DNA of 64,000 nt from Treponema bryantii (GTDB lineage: Bacteria > Spirochaetota > Spirochaetia > Treponematales > Treponemataceae), in contig NZ_AP025286.1 of NCBI RefSeq assembly GCF_036492245.1, forward strand, positions 434,001 through 498,000, written 5' to 3'. A program made the position numbers and the translations under genes. Below the pieces are notes generated by a model. It saw nothing but the letters and a program-made list of their open reading frames with translations, ran no database searches and had not been told where the DNA came from. How positions within the stretch are numbered: position 1 is the first letter of the stretch; the number at the start of each line of letters is the position of its first letter. This document shows positions 32,738 through 44,446 of this stretch, piece after piece.

Positions 32738-32920
32738 ATGGCTAAGGTAATTCAGTTTTTTAAAGAAAGCAGAGCAGAGTTGAAGAAGGTTGTATGGCCT
32801 ACTAAAGATGATGTCATTTCTTCAATTAAAGTTGTTATCATCTCTACAATTGTAGTAGCTGTAATACTTGGTTTACTTGATCTTGGTTTTTCTCAGCTGT
32901 TCCGTATTGTAATGAAATAG
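32738..32920 (+). CDS. secE: Preprotein translocase subunit SecE
   Basis: A 60-residue single-span SecE clamp of the SecYEG channel. The amphipathic FFKESRAELKKVVWPTKDDV is the conserved cytoplasmic helix, followed by one hydrophobic segment (about 31-55). AAGG precedes the ATG. It begins the secE-nusG-rplK order typical of bacteria. Confidence 0.95.
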   Translation: MAKVIQFFKESRAELKKVVWPTKDDVISSIKVVIISTIVVAVILGLLDLGFSQLFRIVMK

Positions 32921-32932
32921 GACGGTAAAGAG

Positions 32933-33511
32933 ATGTCTAAAAGCTGGTATATTCTTCATACCTATACTGGATATGAAGGAAAAATCGAACGTACAATAAA
33001 ATCACTTCTTGAAAAATATCCGACAGATAAGAATGCAGGAATTGACCCTGAAGTTGTAATTGATGTAAGGGTTCCTGTTGAAGAAGTTGTAGAAATCAAA
33101 GATGGTAAAAAAAGAACTCGTTCTAATAAGTTCCTTCCTGGCTACATTATGCTTGAAATGGATCTTCCAGAAATTGGCTGGAAAGATACTTGTGCAAAAT
33201 TGTACAAGATTCAGGGTGTAACTGGTTTTGTTGGAAATGTAAGCCGTCAGAATCGTCCAATGCCAATCACAAAAGATGAGGCTATGAATCTTCTTCAGAA
33301 GTCTGGTGTTATCAAGGGTGATAAGCAGGTACGTGTACGTCAGTCATTCAATGTTGGCGATGTAGTTAAGATTGCCGACGGTCCTTTTGCATCATTCACA
33401 GGTACTGTAAAAGAAATCAATATGGAAAAAGAGAAGCTTAGTGTTGAGGTTCAGATTTTTGGTCGCCCAACTCCAGTAGAAGTAAGCTTCCTTCAGGCTG
33501 AAAAAGCCTAA
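32933..33511 (+). CDS. nusG: Transcription termination/antitermination factor NusG
   Basis: Binds RNA polymerase and couples it to ribosomes or Rho. The NGN domain opens with WYILHTYTGYE and contains PGYIMLEMD; the KOW domain is VGDVVKIADGPFASFTGTVKEI near 140-161. 192 residues, close to the usual length, without insertions. It follows secE by 12 bases. Confidence 0.95.
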   Translation: MSKSWYILHTYTGYEGKIERTIKSLLEKYPTDKNAGIDPEVVIDVRVPVEEVVEIKDGKKRTRSNKFLPGYIMLEMDLPEIGWKDTCAKLYKIQGVTGFVGNVSRQNRPMPITKDEAMNLLQKSGVIKGDKQVRVRQSFNVGDVVKIADGPFASFTGTVKEINMEKEKLSVEVQIFGRPTPVEVSFLQAEKA

Positions 33512-33534
33512 GTTCTTTATAATTTATATTTAGC

Positions 33535-33664
33535 AAATTCAGGGGTTTGTATCCCAAGTACAAACCGGTTGATCCTGTTTTTGGGAGAGATGCAAGTCCG
33601 TTGGACATAGGCATTTCGTTAGAAAGACTTCTATATGAAGCTTTCACACCAACATTGGGAGAAA
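33535..33664 (+). promoter_or_regulatory. Leader of rplK-rplA, probable L1 autoregulatory site
   Basis: A 157-base gap after nusG contains a hairpin GGTTTGTA/TACAAACC (33544-33566) and then GGGAG, ATGC, GTCC-GTT-GGAC and GCAT (33583-33614). The second part resembles the L1-binding structure that represses rplKA in many bacteria. GGGAG also serves as the ribosome binding site region near 33657. Confidence 0.5.
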
Positions 33665-33668
33665 TAAA

Positions 33669-34100
33669 ATGGCTACAAAGAAAGTAACTGCCGTGATTAA
33701 ATTGCAGTGTCCTGCAGGAGCAGCAACACCAGCTCCTCCAATTGGACCAGCTCTTGGACCTCACGGAGTTTCAGCTCCAAAGTTCGTTCAGGAATTCAAC
33801 GATCGAACTAAGTCAATGGAAAAAGGTCTTGTAATCCCTGTAGTAATTACAGTATATCAGGACAAATCTTACACATTCATTCTTAAAACTCCTCCAGCAG
33901 CAGTTCTTATTAAGAAAGCTTGTAAACTCGACAAGGGTTCAGGAAACCCTCTTCGTAATAAGGTTGCTACTCTTTCTAAGAAAGACCTGGAAGAAATCGC
34001 TAAGACAAAGATGCCAGATATCAATGCTAACGATATCGAAGCAGCAAAGAAAATCATTGCCGGTACTGCTCGCAGTATGGGTGTAGAGGTGGAGCAGTAA
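33669..34100 (+). CDS. rplK: 50S ribosomal protein L11
   Basis: Part of the GTPase-associated centre on 23S rRNA. The 143-residue protein shows [20 protein letters not shown] with its proline switch region and the C-terminal rRNA-binding domain with [16 protein letters not shown] precedes the ATG. rplA starts 1 base after the stop. Confidence 0.97.
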   Translation: MATKKVTAVIKLQCPAGAATPAPPIGPALGPHGVSAPKFVQEFNDRTKSMEKGLVIPVVITVYQDKSYTFILKTPPAAVLIKKACKLDKGSGNPLRNKVATLSKKDLEEIAKTKMPDINANDIEAAKKIIAGTARSMGVEVEQ

Positions 34101-34101
34101 T

Positions 34102-34779
34102 ATGAAACATGGAAAGAAATATAACGCAGCTGCTGCAAAGTATGATCTTTCAAAGAAATATGATGTAGCTTCAGCTTGTAAAATGGTTCAGGATATGAAG
34201 TTTGCTAACTTCGATGAGACTGTAGAAGCTCACGTAGTACTTCGTCTTGAGAAAAATGCTACTGTACGTGATACATTGGTATTCCCAAATCAGTTCAAGG
34301 GTGAAAAGAAAGTTCTCGTTTTCTGTAAGGGAGACAAGGTAAAGGAAGCTCTTGATGCTGGTGCTGCTTTCGCAGGTGAAGAATATATCGAAAAGGTAAA
34401 GGACGGCTGGTTGGACTTCGACGTTGCTGTTGCTACACCTGATATGATGAAAGACGTAGGTCGTCTTGGTATGGTTCTTGGACGCAAAGGTTTGATGCCT
34501 AACCCTAAGACTGGTACTGTAACTCCTAACGTAGCTCAGGCTGTTGCAGAACTCAAGAAGGGTCGTACAGAGTTCCGTGCTGATAAGACTGGTATCGTAC
34601 ACATTGCTGTTGGTAAGTGTTCTATGGATACAGATAAGCTTGTTGCAAACGTAAATACTCTTCTTTCTGAAGTAAGCAAGAAGAAGCCTGCTGGTGCAGC
34701 TGCTGGTTTTGTTAAGTCTGTTTCTGTAAGTTCATCTATGGGCCCAGGCGTATGGGTTGACTATAAGGAAGGCGAATAA
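34102..34779 (+). CDS. rplA: 50S ribosomal protein L1
   Basis: L1-stalk protein and likely repressor of its own operon through the rplK leader. 225 residues; MPNPKTGTVTPNV with FRADKTGIVH is the conserved rRNA-binding block, and the C-terminal end SSSMGPGVWVD is typical. Its stop overlaps the rplJ start by one base, so the two are translationally coupled. Confidence 0.97.
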   Translation: MKHGKKYNAAAAKYDLSKKYDVASACKMVQDMKFANFDETVEAHVVLRLEKNATVRDTLVFPNQFKGEKKVLVFCKGDKVKEALDAGAAFAGEEYIEKVKDGWLDFDVAVATPDMMKDVGRLGMVLGRKGLMPNPKTGTVTPNVAQAVAELKKGRTEFRADKTGIVHIAVGKCSMDTDKLVANVNTLLSEVSKKKPAGAAAGFVKSVSVSSSMGPGVWVDYKEGE

Positions 34780-35294
34780 TGGCAGTAAGAGCAAAGAAAA
34801 TTCAGCCAGCTAAGGCTCAGGCTATTGAAGAAGCAAAAAAGACATTTGCTGATTACAGCGACTTCATTTTCGCTGACTATCGCGGTCTTACAGTAGAGCA
34901 GATTACTGCTCTTCGTGATAAACTTCGTGAGAAGAATGCTGTGCTTAAAGTTGTAAAGAACAACTTCGCACGTATCGCTTTTGAAGATATGAAAGTAGAA
35001 AATGTTGCTGACTATCTCAAAGGCCCTACTGTAGTAGCAATGGCTAAAGAAGATTCTAACGAAGTTGCAAAGGTTCTTTTCGACTTTGCAAAAGATGCTC
35101 CAGCTCTCGCAGTAAAGGGTGCTAGCATCGCTAATGAAATCTATGACCAGGCTAAGATTGAGGCTTACTCAAAGGTTCCTGGAAAGAAGCAGCTTTACGC
35201 TATGCTTATGTCTGCAATGAACGGTCCAGCTCAGAAGCTTGCCGCTACATTGAAGGCTTATGCAGACAAGAAAGCAGCAGAAGGTGCAAACTAA
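34779..35294 (+). CDS. rplJ: 50S ribosomal protein L10
   Basis: Base of the L7/L12 stalk. 171 residues: FADYRGLTVEQITALRDKLRE and VVKNNFARIAFE at the N-terminal rRNA-binding half, and an Ala/Lys-rich C-terminal helix that carries L12 dimers. It overlaps rplA by one base, so the usual L10 leader upstream of rplJ is absent; a structured gap lies after it instead. Confidence 0.96.
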   Translation: MAVRAKKIQPAKAQAIEEAKKTFADYSDFIFADYRGLTVEQITALRDKLREKNAVLKVVKNNFARIAFEDMKVENVADYLKGPTVVAMAKEDSNEVAKVLFDFAKDAPALAVKGASIANEIYDQAKIEAYSKVPGKKQLYAMLMSAMNGPAQKLAATLKAYADKKAAEGAN

Positions 35295-35325
35295 TTAGTT
35301 TGACTTTCAAAACAACAAACAATAA

Positions 35326-35414
35326 CACACTTCAGGCTTCATAGCTGTCGACTGTCGTGTGTAAAATGCAGAACGGCTCAGTTGAGCTAAAACTGCGGCC
35401 ACCTGAAAGGTGGA
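35326..35414 (+). promoter_or_regulatory. Structured intercistronic leader between rplJ and rplL
   Basis: Three hairpins fill the 152-base gap: ACACAC/GTGTGT (35326-35363), GCAG/CTGC with an inner CTCA-GT-TGAG (35369-35397), and CCACCT-GAA-AGGTGG (35400-35414). No T-tract follows the last, so processing or translational control of L12 is more likely than termination. Confidence 0.5.
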
Positions 35415-35446
35415 AAATATAACTAATTTATAGTGGAGAAGACAAT

Positions 35447-35827
35447 ATGGCAGCTCTCACAAATGATCAGATTCTTGATGCAATCGCATCTATGTCAGTT
35501 CTTGAAGTTTCAGAACTCGTAAAAGCAATGGAAGAAAAATTCGGCGTAACAGCAGCAGTAGCAGTAGCAGCAGGTCCTGCAGCAGGTGCAGCAGCTGGTG
35601 GTGCTGAAGAGCAGACAGAGTTCACAGTAACTCTCGAATCATTCGACGCAGCAAAGAAGATTCCAGTAATCAAGGCTGTTCGTGAAATCACAGGTCTCGG
35701 ACTTGGTGAAGCTAAGGCACTCGTAGAAGGTGCTCCAAAGGCTCTTAAAGAAGGCGTAAGCAAGGCTGACGCTGACGAAATGATCAAGAAGATCGAAGAA
35801 GCTGGTGGAAAGGCTAGCAAGAAATAA
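35447..35827 (+). CDS. rplL: 50S ribosomal protein L7/L12
   Basis: The multimeric stalk protein that recruits translation GTPases. 126 residues: N-terminal dimerisation helices, an Ala/Gly-rich hinge (about 41-53), and the C-terminal domain with [24 protein letters not shown] precedes the ATG. A strong hairpin follows before rpoB. Confidence 0.97.
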   Translation: MAALTNDQILDAIASMSVLEVSELVKAMEEKFGVTAAVAVAAGPAAGAAAGGAEEQTEFTVTLESFDAAKKIPVIKAVREITGLGLGEAKALVEGAPKALKEGVSKADADEMIKKIEEAGGKASKK

Positions 35828-35854
35828 GTCGGAGTAATCTGACAATTTATCTAT

Positions 35855-35892
35855 AGGGGATGTCTGGCATGTAAAAGTGCCGGGTATCCCCT
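35855..35892 (+). promoter_or_regulatory. Attenuator-like hairpin between rplL and rpoB
   Basis: AGGGGAT/ATCCCCT forms the outer stem and GGCA/TGCC an inner one. Only a short T-run follows, so it is likely a partial terminator or processing site that lowers rpoB expression relative to rplL, as known in other bacteria. No gene lies in 35828-35999. Confidence 0.6.
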
Positions 35893-35999
35893 TTAGTCGT
35901 ATTTATGGCATTTTTTTATATCGGTGTTTTCTGTGCTGTGCGGAGTTTCCAGCATGTAGCAGTTAACAAACCGAAACACAATATCATCAGGGGGATCTG

Positions 36000-38900
36000 A
36001 TGTTCGCAAAGACTCGAACAATCAACCGTCAGAATTATGGAAAGGCCATCCAGCACGCTATGGATGTTCCTGATCTTATCGCAATCCAGACAAAATCGTA
36101 TGATGATTTCCTTCAGGCAGGAGCCTTGAAAGAGCAGAAAGAAGTTCTTAATCAGGGACTTCAGGACGTATTTACTTCAACATTCCCTATCGAAAGTCCT
36201 AACGGCGATATGTCATTGGAGTATGAGTTTTATGAGCTCGACTGGGAGAACCAGAAGTTCACCGAGTTGCAGTGCAAGCAGAAGGGACTTACTTATTCGG
36301 TTCCTTTAAAAGCCCGTATCAATTTGAATTTCCTTCAGACTGGAGCAATCCTCCAGAAAGATATCTATATGGGCGACATTCCGCTTATGACAGACCGTGG
36401 TACATTTGTTATCAACGGAGCTGAACGCGTAGTTGTTTCCCAGATTCACCGTTCGCCTGGCGTAATTTTCTGCCATGACAAGGGTGTTTACTCAAGCCGT
36501 ATTATTCCGTACCGCGGATCTTGGCTTGAATTTGAAATTGACCAGAAAAAAGAGCTTATTTTTGCAAAGATTGACCGCAAAAAGAAGATTCTTGGTACAG
36601 TATTCCTTCGCGCACTTGGTTATTCAACACGTGAAGAAATCATCCGCTGCTTCTACGATGTAGAAGATGTAAAAGTTGTAAAGGGTGATGAACTTGTAGA
36701 CAAGGTTCTTGCTTCTGCAGTTCTTATTAAAGATGAAGAAGGTAACGAAAAGAGACTTTTCAATGCCGGAACAAAGCTTCATCCACATGATATCGATGAC
36801 CTCGTTGCAAACAAAATCGAAGAAATCTGCGTAATCCGTTTCGATACACGCAGCAATTCTAATGGTGATGAAAAGAATACTTCTCTCGATTCACAGATGA
36901 TTATCAACTGTTTCGAACGTGAGGAAGTTAAGTTTGTAAAAGAAGGTTCTGTAGATAACGAACCAACTAAAGAAGATTGTCTCGCTGCTGTATATGCAAT
37001 CCTTCAGCCAGGTGAGCCAATGACAGTTGAGCAGGCTGAAAAAGACCTCAACTCATTGTTCTTCTCTGAGCGCCGCTATGACCTCGGTCGTGTTGGTCGT
37101 TACAAACTCAACAAGAAGTTTGATTACTCAGATGATGTAAAAGATTTCACTCTTATTAAGGATGATATCATCAACACAATGAAGTTCCTTATCAAGGTTT
37201 ACATTGGTGAAGAACAGATTGACGATATCGACCACCTTGGAAACCGCCGTATCCGTTCTGTAGGCGAGTTGATGACAAATCAGCTTAAGTCTGCATTTGC
37301 AAGAATGGAACGCATTGCTAAGGAAAGAATGAGTCTCAAAGAAACTGATACAATGAAGCCACAGGATTTGATTTCTATCAAACCTATCGTAGCTGCTATC
37401 AAAGAGTTCTTTGGTTCATCTCAGCTTTCACAGTTCATGGATCAGATTAACCCTCTGGCTGAACTTACTCATAAACGTCGTCTTAACGCTCTCGGACCTG
37501 GTGGTCTTTCACGTGACCGCGCTGGTTTCGAAGTTCGTGACGTACACTATTCACACTATGGACGCATGTGTCCTATCGAGACTCCTGAAGGTCCGAATAT
37601 CGGTCTTATCGTATCTCTCGCTATGTACACACGCATCAATGATTACGGATTCCTTGAAGCTCCATACCGCAAGGTAGTAAACGGAAAGGCAACTGCAGAA
37701 GTTGAATACCTTTCTGCTATGGATGAGGATAAGTACTACATTGGTCAGGTTGTTGAAGGAATGAAGAAGGATGGTTCATTCCCTACAGAAACAATTTCTT
37801 GTCGTAACCGTGGTAACTATACTCAGCGTTCTCCAAAGGACGTTCAGTACATCGATGTTTCTCCACGCCAGGTAATTTCTGTTTCTGCTTCTTTGATTCC
37901 ATTCCTTGAGCATGACGATGCTAACCGTGCGCTCATGGGTTGTAACATGCAGCGTCAGGCTGTACCTCTTCTCTTCCCAGAACCACCACACGTTGGTACT
38001 GGTATGGAAAGAAAGTGTGCTTATGACTCTGGTGTTCTTATCAAGGCTAAGCATGATGGTGAAGTAATCTTCGTTTCAAGTGAATTGATTAAGGTTAAAG
38101 TTGATGGTTCTAAGGCAGTTGATGAATACAGCCTCTTGAAGTATCAGAGAACTAACAACGATACATGTAACCACCAGCGTCCTACAGTTAATGTTGGTGA
38201 AAAGGTAAAAGCAGGTGATGTACTTGCTGACGGACCAGCAACATTCAACGGAGAGCTTGCTCTCGGACGTAATATTCTCGTAGGATTCGTACCTTGGAAT
38301 GGTTATAACTATGAGGATGCTGTACTTATTTCTCAGCGCGTTGTTCGCGAAGATATGTATACATCTATCCATATTAAAGAGTTCCAGATTGAAATCCGTG
38401 AGACAAAGCTTGGACCAGAGCGTATTACACGTGATATTCCTAACACAGCCGAGAAAGCTCTTGCTAACCTCGACTCAGAAGGTATCATCCGTATTGGTGC
38501 TAAGGTTCGTTCTGGAGATATCCTTGTTGGTAAGGTTACTCCAAAATCTGAAACAGAAACAACTCCAGAGTTCAAGCTTTTGAACTCAATTTTCGGTGAA
38601 AAGGCTAAGGAAGTTCGTGATTCTTCACTTCGCGTTCCACACGGAATTGAAGGTGTTGTAATTGATATTCAGCAGATGAGCCGCCTTGAAGGTGACGATC
38701 TGCTCCCAGGTGTAGATAAGGTAGTTAAGGTTCTTATTGCTAACAAGCGTAAGCTTCGCGAAGGTGATAAGATGGCCGGACGCCACGGAAACAAGGGTGT
38801 TGTTTCACGTATTCTCCCTGTTGAAGATATGCCATATCTCGAAGATGGTACTCCACTCGACGTTTGTTTGAACCCACTTGGTGTACCTTCCCGAATGAAC

Positions 38901-39557
38901 ATCGGACAGATTCTTGAGTCTGAACTTGGTATTGCAGGTAAGTACCTCAACCAGTTCTTTGAAGTTCCAGTATTCGAATCACCTTCTCAGAAGATGATCG
39001 AAGCTAAGCTCGAAGAAGCTAACAAGGCAGTTGCCGGAACAGGACTTAAGATTTCTACAGACTGTAAACAGATTGTACACGACGGACGTACTGGTGAACC
39101 TTTCGTAAACCCAATCTTCGTTGGTGTTATCTATTATATGAAGCTTCATCACCTTGTTGATGACAAGATGCATGCTCGTTCTACCGGTCCTTACTCTCTC
39201 GTTACACAGCAGCCTCTTGGTGGTAAGGCACAGTTTGGTGGTCAGCGTCTTGGAGAAATGGAGGTTTGGGCACTCGAAGCTTACGGTGCTGCTAACACAC
39301 TCCAGGAAATGATGACTATTAAGTCTGATGATATGAACGGACGTTCTAAGATTTACGAATCTATCGTTAAGGGCGACCCTTCATCTCCAATCGGAATTCC
39401 AGAATCATTCAACGTATTGGTACAGGAACTCCGTGGTTTGGCTCTTGATTTCACAATTTATGATGCTAAGGGTAAGCAGATTGCTCTTACAGAACGTGAT
39501 CAGGAACTGATTGACAAGAATGCTTCCGGTTTTGATAAGGAGGATGCAAATGCGTGA
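36000..39557 (+). CDS. rpoB: RNA polymerase beta subunit
   Basis: Catalytic core subunit, 1185 residues. The rifampicin region reads [20 protein letters not shown], then [10 protein letters not shown]: the residue equal to E. coli Ser531 is Asn496 and that equal to Asn518 is Ile. Asn at 531 is the change associated with natural rifampicin resistance in spirochaetes. [15 protein letters not shown] and the C-terminal switch regions are conserved. It begins [15 protein letters not shown] after GGGGG. The end overlaps rpoC by 8 bases. Confidence 0.97.
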   Translation: MFAKTRTINRQNYGKAIQHAMDVPDLIAIQTKSYDDFLQAGALKEQKEVLNQGLQDVFTSTFPIESPNGDMSLEYEFYELDWENQKFTELQCKQKGLTYSVPLKARINLNFLQTGAILQKDIYMGDIPLMTDRGTFVINGAERVVVSQIHRSPGVIFCHDKGVYSSRIIPYRGSWLEFEIDQKKELIFAKIDRKKKILGTVFLRALGYSTREEIIRCFYDVEDVKVVKGDELVDKVLASAVLIKDEEGNEKRLFNAGTKLHPHDIDDLVANKIEEICVIRFDTRSNSNGDEKNTSLDSQMIINCFEREEVKFVKEGSVDNEPTKEDCLAAVYAILQPGEPMTVEQAEKDLNSLFFSERRYDLGRVGRYKLNKKFDYSDDVKDFTLIKDDIINTMKFLIKVYIGEEQIDDIDHLGNRRIRSVGELMTNQLKSAFARMERIAKERMSLKETDTMKPQDLISIKPIVAAIKEFFGSSQLSQFMDQINPLAELTHKRRLNALGPGGLSRDRAGFEVRDVHYSHYGRMCPIETPEGPNIGLIVSLAMYTRINDYGFLEAPYRKVVNGKATAEVEYLSAMDEDKYYIGQVVEGMKKDGSFPTETISCRNRGNYTQRSPKDVQYIDVSPRQVISVSASLIPFLEHDDANRALMGCNMQRQAVPLLFPEPPHVGTGMERKCAYDSGVLIKAKHDGEVIFVSSELIKVKVDGSKAVDEYSLLKYQRTNNDTCNHQRPTVNVGEKVKAGDVLADGPATFNGELALGRNILVGFVPWNGYNYEDAVLISQRVVREDMYTSIHIKEFQIEIRETKLGPERITRDIPNTAEKALANLDSEGIIRIGAKVRSGDILVGKVTPKSETETTPEFKLLNSIFGEKAKEVRDSSLRVPHGIEGVVIDIQQMSRLEGDDLLPGVDKVVKVLIANKRKLREGDKMAGRHGNKGVVSRILPVEDMPYLEDGTPLDVCLNPLGVPSRMNIGQILESELGIAGKYLNQFFEVPVFESPSQKMIEAKLEEANKAVAGTGLKISTDCKQIVHDGRTGEPFVNPIFVGVIYYMKLHHLVDDKMHARSTGPYSLVTQQPLGGKAQFGGQRLGEMEVWALEAYGAANTLQEMMTIKSDDMNGRSKIYESIVKGDPSSPIGIPESFNVLVQELRGLALDFTIYDAKGKQIALTERDQELIDKNASGFDKEDANA

Positions 39558-42500
39558 TGTGCAGGATTTTGACAGCTTAAAGATTAAACTGGCTTCTCCA
39601 GAGACTATTCGTTCATGGTCTTATGGTGAGGTAAAAAAGCCTGAGACTATAAACTACAGAACTCTCCGCCCAGAGAAAGACGGTCTATTCTGTGAAAGAA
39701 TTTTCGGTACAACTAAGGAATGGGAATGTTACTGCGGTAAGTTCAAGTCTATCCGTTATAAGGGTGTAATTTGTGACCGCTGTGGTGTTGAAGTTACTCA
39801 CTTCAAGGTTCGCCGTGAACGTACAGGACACATTGAGCTTGCAGCACCTGTAAGCCATATCTGGTACTATCGTTCAGTTCCAAGCCGTATGGGTCTTTTG
39901 CTCGACCTTCAGGTTGCAGCTCTCCGTTCGGTTTTGTACTACGAAAAATATATCGTAATTGATGCAGGAGATACTGACCTTAAGAAAGGACAGCTCCTTA
40001 CAGAAGAAGAATATCAGGAAGCTCTTGAGCACTATGCAGGTTCTGCTTTCACAGCAGATATGGGTGCTGAGGCTATCAAGACTATGCTTGAACGCCTTGA
40101 CCTCGACGAACTTGCAGCAGAGCTCCGTGCAAAGATGATTGAAAAGGGTGCTAAGTCTGACAAGAGACTTCTCCGCCGTATTGAAATCGTTGAGAACTTC
40201 CGCGCTTCTGGAAATAAAGTTTCATGGATGATTCTGGATGTAATTCCAGTTATTCCTCCTGAGCTTCGTCCAATGGTTCAGCTCGATGGTGGACGTTTCG
40301 CAACATCTGACTTGAACGACCTCTACCGCCGTGTTATTAACCGTAATAACCGTCTTAAGAGACTTCAGCAGCTTTCTGCTCCAGACATCATCATCCGCAA
40401 CGAAAAGCGTATGCTTCAGGAAGCAGTTGATGCATTGTTCGACAACACAAAGAGAAAGCGTGCTGTTAAGGGTGCTTCAAACCGCCCACTTAAGTCAATT
40501 TCTGACCTGCTCAAAGGTAAGCAGGGACGTTTCCGCTTGAACCTTCTTGGTAAGCGTGTTGACTACTCTGGACGTTCGGTAATCGTTGTTGGACCAGAAT
40601 TGAAGCTCTGGCAGTGCGGTCTTCCTACAAAGATGGCTCTTGAATTGTTCAAGCCATTCCTTATGAAGAAGCTCGTAGACAAGGACGTAGTATTTAATAT
40701 TAAGAAGGCTAAGGCTCTCGTAGAGTCTGAGTCTCCAGAAGTATATGCAATTCTTGATGAAGTAGTTAAAGAGCACCCAGTTATGTTGAACCGTGCGCCT
40801 ACTCTTCACCGTCTTGGTATCCAGGCATTCGAACCTGTACTTGTAGAAGGAAAAGCTCTTAAGCTTCACCCACTCGCATGTAAAGCTTTCAACGCCGACT
40901 TCGATGGTGACCAGATGGCTATCCACGTACCTCTTACACAGGCTGCTCAGATGGAATGCTGGACATTGATGCTTTCTGCAAGAAACCTCCTTGACCCAGC
41001 TAACGGTAACACAATCGTTGCTCCATCTCAGGACATGGTACTTGGTATCTACTATATGACTGCTATCAAACCTAATGCTAAGGGAACAGGCAAGCGCTTC
41101 TCTACACCAGATGAAGTACGTATGGCTGCTGAACTTGGTGCAATTGAATGGCAGGCTCTTATTAAGGTTCCAGCTCCTAAGGATTCATTCGATGCAGATG
41201 CTCTTAAGGTTAAGGGTGATGACGGATTCCTTGGTGGAACTCAGACATTCAAGAAGGGTGATCTTATTGAAACTTCAGCAGGACGTCTTGCTTTCAACGA
41301 AGCAATGCCTGCAGAAATTGAATATGTAAACCGCCAGATGTTCGATAAGTCTTTGAAGAAGATGATCGAGCATGTATATCATACAAAGGGATCTTGGCTC
41401 ACAATCCAGATGCACGATGCAATCAAGGATGTTGGTTACAAGAACGCTACATTCTACGGTGCGACACTTTGTATGAAGGATATCCTCGTTCCTGATGAAA
41501 AGCCGGAAATCATGGCTCAGGCTAACAAGGATGTTGAAGATATTATCAACCAGTATGGAAAGGGTGTTATTACCGCAGAAGAAAGATATCAGCGTGTAAC
41601 AAACATCTGGGCTCGTACTAACGAAAAGCTTACAAACCTCATGATGGATAATCTTGAGAAAGATAAGCAGGGCTTTAACACAATCTACATGATGGCTAAG
41701 TCTGGTGCCCGCGGTTCTCGTGGACAGATTTCTCAGCTTGCCGCAATGCGTGGTTTGATGACTAAGCCTAACGGAGATATTATCGAGCTCCCTATTAAGT
41801 CAAACTTCTACGAAGGACTTTCCGTTATTGAATACTTCATTTCAACTAACGCTTCTCGTAAGGGTCTTTCGGATACAGCGCTTAAGACAGCCGATGCCGG
41901 TTACATGACACGTCGTCTTGTTGATGTTGCTCAGGATGTAGTAATCAACGAAGAAGATTGCTGTACAATCAACGGTATTGACTACACTGCTATCAAAGAG
42001 GGAGATGAAATTAAGGTTCCTCTCAGCAAGCGTATTGAAGGTCACTACACAATTGAGCGTGTTGTAAACGCTAAGGGTGAATTGATCTGCGACGTAAACC
42101 AGTACATCGACGAAGCTATGGCTAAGAAGATTGAAGCTGCTGGTGTTGAAAAGGTTAAACTCCGCACAGTTCTTACATGTGAAGCTAAGCACGGTATTTG
42201 TGTTAAGTGTTATGGTAAGAACCTTGCACGTAATAAGATTGTTGAAATTGGTGAAGCAGTCGGTATTATCGCTGCTCAGTCAATCGGTCAGCCAGGTACA
42301 CAGCTTACACTTCGTACCTTCCACTCGGGTGGTGCGGCTGAGATGTCAACAAACGATAACAAGATCGTTCTTAAGTTCGATGCTTTCATTAAGAATATTG
42401 AAGGTACACACGTTGTTAAGAATGACAAGTGGCTCTTTACACGTAAAGGTTTCATGACTGTTATCCGTATCCTTGATAAGATTAAGTTCACTTCAGAAGA

Positions 42501-43854
42501 TGAACTTCTTATTGAAGATGGAAAGAGCCTTATGCGTGGTGACCCAATCCTTAAGCACAAGGGCAAGGAAGTTATTGCCGGTGTTAACGGTAAGGTTGTT
42601 AAGGGCGACGGTGTAATTTACATCACAAGTAAAGAGCAGAAGATTGAAATCTCTAACGGTTCTACAATCTTCACAAAGGCTGGCGCTATGGTCAAGAAGG
42701 GCGAAGTAATTGGTGAATTCGAACAGTTCATCGAGCCTATTCTTGCAGAAAGCGACGGATACATCCACTTTGAAGACGTAATCGTAGGTTCTACACTTGA
42801 AGAGAAGGTTGACCTTCAGACAGGTAAGACAGAACGCTACATCACAGATCTTCACCTTGATGTTAAGCAGCCACGTATCATCATCACTGATGAAGCTGGT
42901 AACCCACAGGGTAACTACTTCCTCCCAGCTGGTGCCATCCTTCTCGTAGATGACAAAAAGCCGGTTAAAGCTGGTGATATGATTGCTAAGATGAACAAGG
43001 AAGCACAGAAGTCACAGGATATTACTGGTGGTCTTCCTCGTGTATCTGAACTCTTCGAAGCTCGCAAACCAAAGAATCCATGTGTACTTGCACAGATTTC
43101 TGGTACAGTTGAGTTTAAGGATGTTCGCAAAGGAAAGCGCGTAATTTCTATTACTGATGAATATGGTAAGAAGTTCGAGCACCTTGTTCCAATGACAAAG
43201 CGTATGCTTGTACGTGATGGCGATAAGGTAGAAGCTGGTGAACAGCTCTGTGCCGGATCTCCAAATCCACAGGATGTACTTGCAATCCTCGGTGAAAACG
43301 CTCTTCAGAATTATCTTATGGATGAAATCCAGAACGTTTACCGCCAGCAGGGTGTAGACATCAACGATAAGCATATCGGTATTATCGTACGCCAGATGCT
43401 CCGCAAGATTGAAATCGTATCTGTTGGAGATACAAAGTTCATCTTCGGTCAGCAGGTTGATAAATATAAGTTCCATGAAGAGAATGAGCGTGTAATCGCT
43501 GCCGGTGGACAGCCAGCTGTTGGACGTCCAATGTTCCAGGGTATTACAAAGGCTTCTCTTGGAGTTGACTCATTCATTTCTGCAGCTTCATTCCAGGAAA
43601 CAACACGCGTTCTTACAAACGCTGCAATTTCTGGTGCTACAGATGGACTTCATGGAATCAAGGAAAACGTTGCAATCGGTCATATGATTCCTGCTGGTAC
43701 AGGTATCAAGAATTACAAGGACATCAAGCTGTTTGATGACAGCGACCGTGACCTTGACGCTCAGATGAACGAGATTCTTGAACGCCGTAAGCTTGAGGCT
43801 GAACAGGAATCACAGCTTGAAGAACCAAGTTTTGAAGCTGATGATAATGACTAA
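39550..43854 (+). CDS. rpoC: RNA polymerase beta' subunit
   Basis: Catalytic core subunit, about 1434 residues. The start at 39550 lies inside the end of rpoB and is preceded by AAGGAGG, which marks coupled translation; a longer frame from 39511 is not needed. The active-site Mg motif NADFDGDQM puts Asp450, Asp452 and Asp454 in place. Zinc site 1 is CYCGK with CDRCG near 60-80; zinc site 2 is [12 protein letters not shown]. No split or large lineage insertion is apparent. A strong terminator follows. Confidence 0.97.
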   Translation: MRDVQDFDSLKIKLASPETIRSWSYGEVKKPETINYRTLRPEKDGLFCERIFGTTKEWECYCGKFKSIRYKGVICDRCGVEVTHFKVRRERTGHIELAAPVSHIWYYRSVPSRMGLLLDLQVAALRSVLYYEKYIVIDAGDTDLKKGQLLTEEEYQEALEHYAGSAFTADMGAEAIKTMLERLDLDELAAELRAKMIEKGAKSDKRLLRRIEIVENFRASGNKVSWMILDVIPVIPPELRPMVQLDGGRFATSDLNDLYRRVINRNNRLKRLQQLSAPDIIIRNEKRMLQEAVDALFDNTKRKRAVKGASNRPLKSISDLLKGKQGRFRLNLLGKRVDYSGRSVIVVGPELKLWQCGLPTKMALELFKPFLMKKLVDKDVVFNIKKAKALVESESPEVYAILDEVVKEHPVMLNRAPTLHRLGIQAFEPVLVEGKALKLHPLACKAFNADFDGDQMAIHVPLTQAAQMECWTLMLSARNLLDPANGNTIVAPSQDMVLGIYYMTAIKPNAKGTGKRFSTPDEVRMAAELGAIEWQALIKVPAPKDSFDADALKVKGDDGFLGGTQTFKKGDLIETSAGRLAFNEAMPAEIEYVNRQMFDKSLKKMIEHVYHTKGSWLTIQMHDAIKDVGYKNATFYGATLCMKDILVPDEKPEIMAQANKDVEDIINQYGKGVITAEERYQRVTNIWARTNEKLTNLMMDNLEKDKQGFNTIYMMAKSGARGSRGQISQLAAMRGLMTKPNGDIIELPIKSNFYEGLSVIEYFISTNASRKGLSDTALKTADAGYMTRRLVDVAQDVVINEEDCCTINGIDYTAIKEGDEIKVPLSKRIEGHYTIERVVNAKGELICDVNQYIDEAMAKKIEAAGVEKVKLRTVLTCEAKHGICVKCYGKNLARNKIVEIGEAVGIIAAQSIGQPGTQLTLRTFHSGGAAEMSTNDNKIVLKFDAFIKNIEGTHVVKNDKWLFTRKGFMTVIRILDKIKFTSEDELLIEDGKSLMRGDPILKHKGKEVIAGVNGKVVKGDGVIYITSKEQKIEISNGSTIFTKAGAMVKKGEVIGEFEQFIEPILAESDGYIHFEDVIVGSTLEEKVDLQTGKTERYITDLHLDVKQPRIIITDEAGNPQGNYFLPAGAILLVDDKKPVKAGDMIAKMNKEAQKSQDITGGLPRVSELFEARKPKNPCVLAQISGTVEFKDVRKGKRVISITDEYGKKFEHLVPMTKRMLVRDGDKVEAGEQLCAGSPNPQDVLAILGENALQNYLMDEIQNVYRQQGVDINDKHIGIIVRQMLRKIEIVSVGDTKFIFGQQVDKYKFHEENERVIAAGGQPAVGRPMFQGITKASLGVDSFISAASFQETTRVLTNAAISGATDGLHGIKENVAIGHMIPAGTGIKNYKDIKLFDDSDRDLDAQMNEILERRKLEAEQESQLEEPSFEADDND

Positions 43855-43874
43855 TTAAATAGTCATAAAACTTA

Positions 43875-43922
43875 AAAAAAAGCGCGGTGGTGGAGAGGAA
43901 TTCAAAGCCACTGCGCTTTTTT
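43875..43922 (+). terminator. Terminator of rpoBC
   Basis: GCGCGGTGG and CCACTGCGC form a 9-bp stem (one wobble), flanked by AAAA and TTTTTT. It ends the rif unit; rpsL has its own promoter downstream. Confidence 0.9.
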
Positions 43923-43955
43923 ACATGAAATTCATAGAATTTCAAAGAATTTGTA

Positions 43956-43984
43956 TTGAATTCATTTTTTGAATTTACTATAAT
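43956..43984 (+). promoter_or_regulatory. Promoter of rpsL-rpsG
   Basis: TTGAAT, 17 bases and TATAAT. Predicted start near 43991 gives a leader of about 70 bases with AGGAG before the rpsL ATG. Confidence 0.75.
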
Positions 43985-44059
43985 CGTTAAACCTATCCTT
44001 TTTGAAGGGTTTTGAAATATTTCCGGGGTGCTGACCGGAACAAACAGGAGAACTAGGCG

Positions 44060-44434
44060 ATGCCTACAATTAATCAATTAATTCATCAGGGTCGTAAGTC
44101 TGCTGCAAACAGAACAAAAGCTCCAGCTCTTGAAGGCTGTCCACAGAAACGTGGTGTTTGCACACGTGTAATGACTCAGACACCTAAGAAACCAAACTCA
44201 GCGCTCAGAAAGATTGCGCGTGTTCGTTTGTCAAATGGTATTGAAGTTACTGCATACATTCCAGGTATTGGACACAACTTGCAGGAACACTCAGTAGTAT
44301 TAGTACGCGGTGGTCGTGTAAAGGACCTCCCTGGTGTACGTTATCATATCATCCGTGGTACAAAAGATACTCTTGGAGTTGAAGACCGCAAGCGCGGACG
44401 CTCTAAGTACGGTGCTAAGAAGCCAAAGGCATAA
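44060..44434 (+). CDS. rpsL: 30S ribosomal protein S12
   Basis: Decoding-site protein, 124 residues, with [15 protein letters not shown] (the streptomycin-related lysine is unchanged, so no resistance substitution is seen there) and [19 protein letters not shown] precedes the ATG; rpsG follows after 12 bases. No fusA follows rpsG here. Confidence 0.97.
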   Translation: MPTINQLIHQGRKSAANRTKAPALEGCPQKRGVCTRVMTQTPKKPNSALRKIARVRLSNGIEVTAYIPGIGHNLQEHSVVLVRGGRVKDLPGVRYHIIRGTKDTLGVEDRKRGRSKYGAKKPKA

Positions 44435-44446
44435 TGGAGGACTAAG

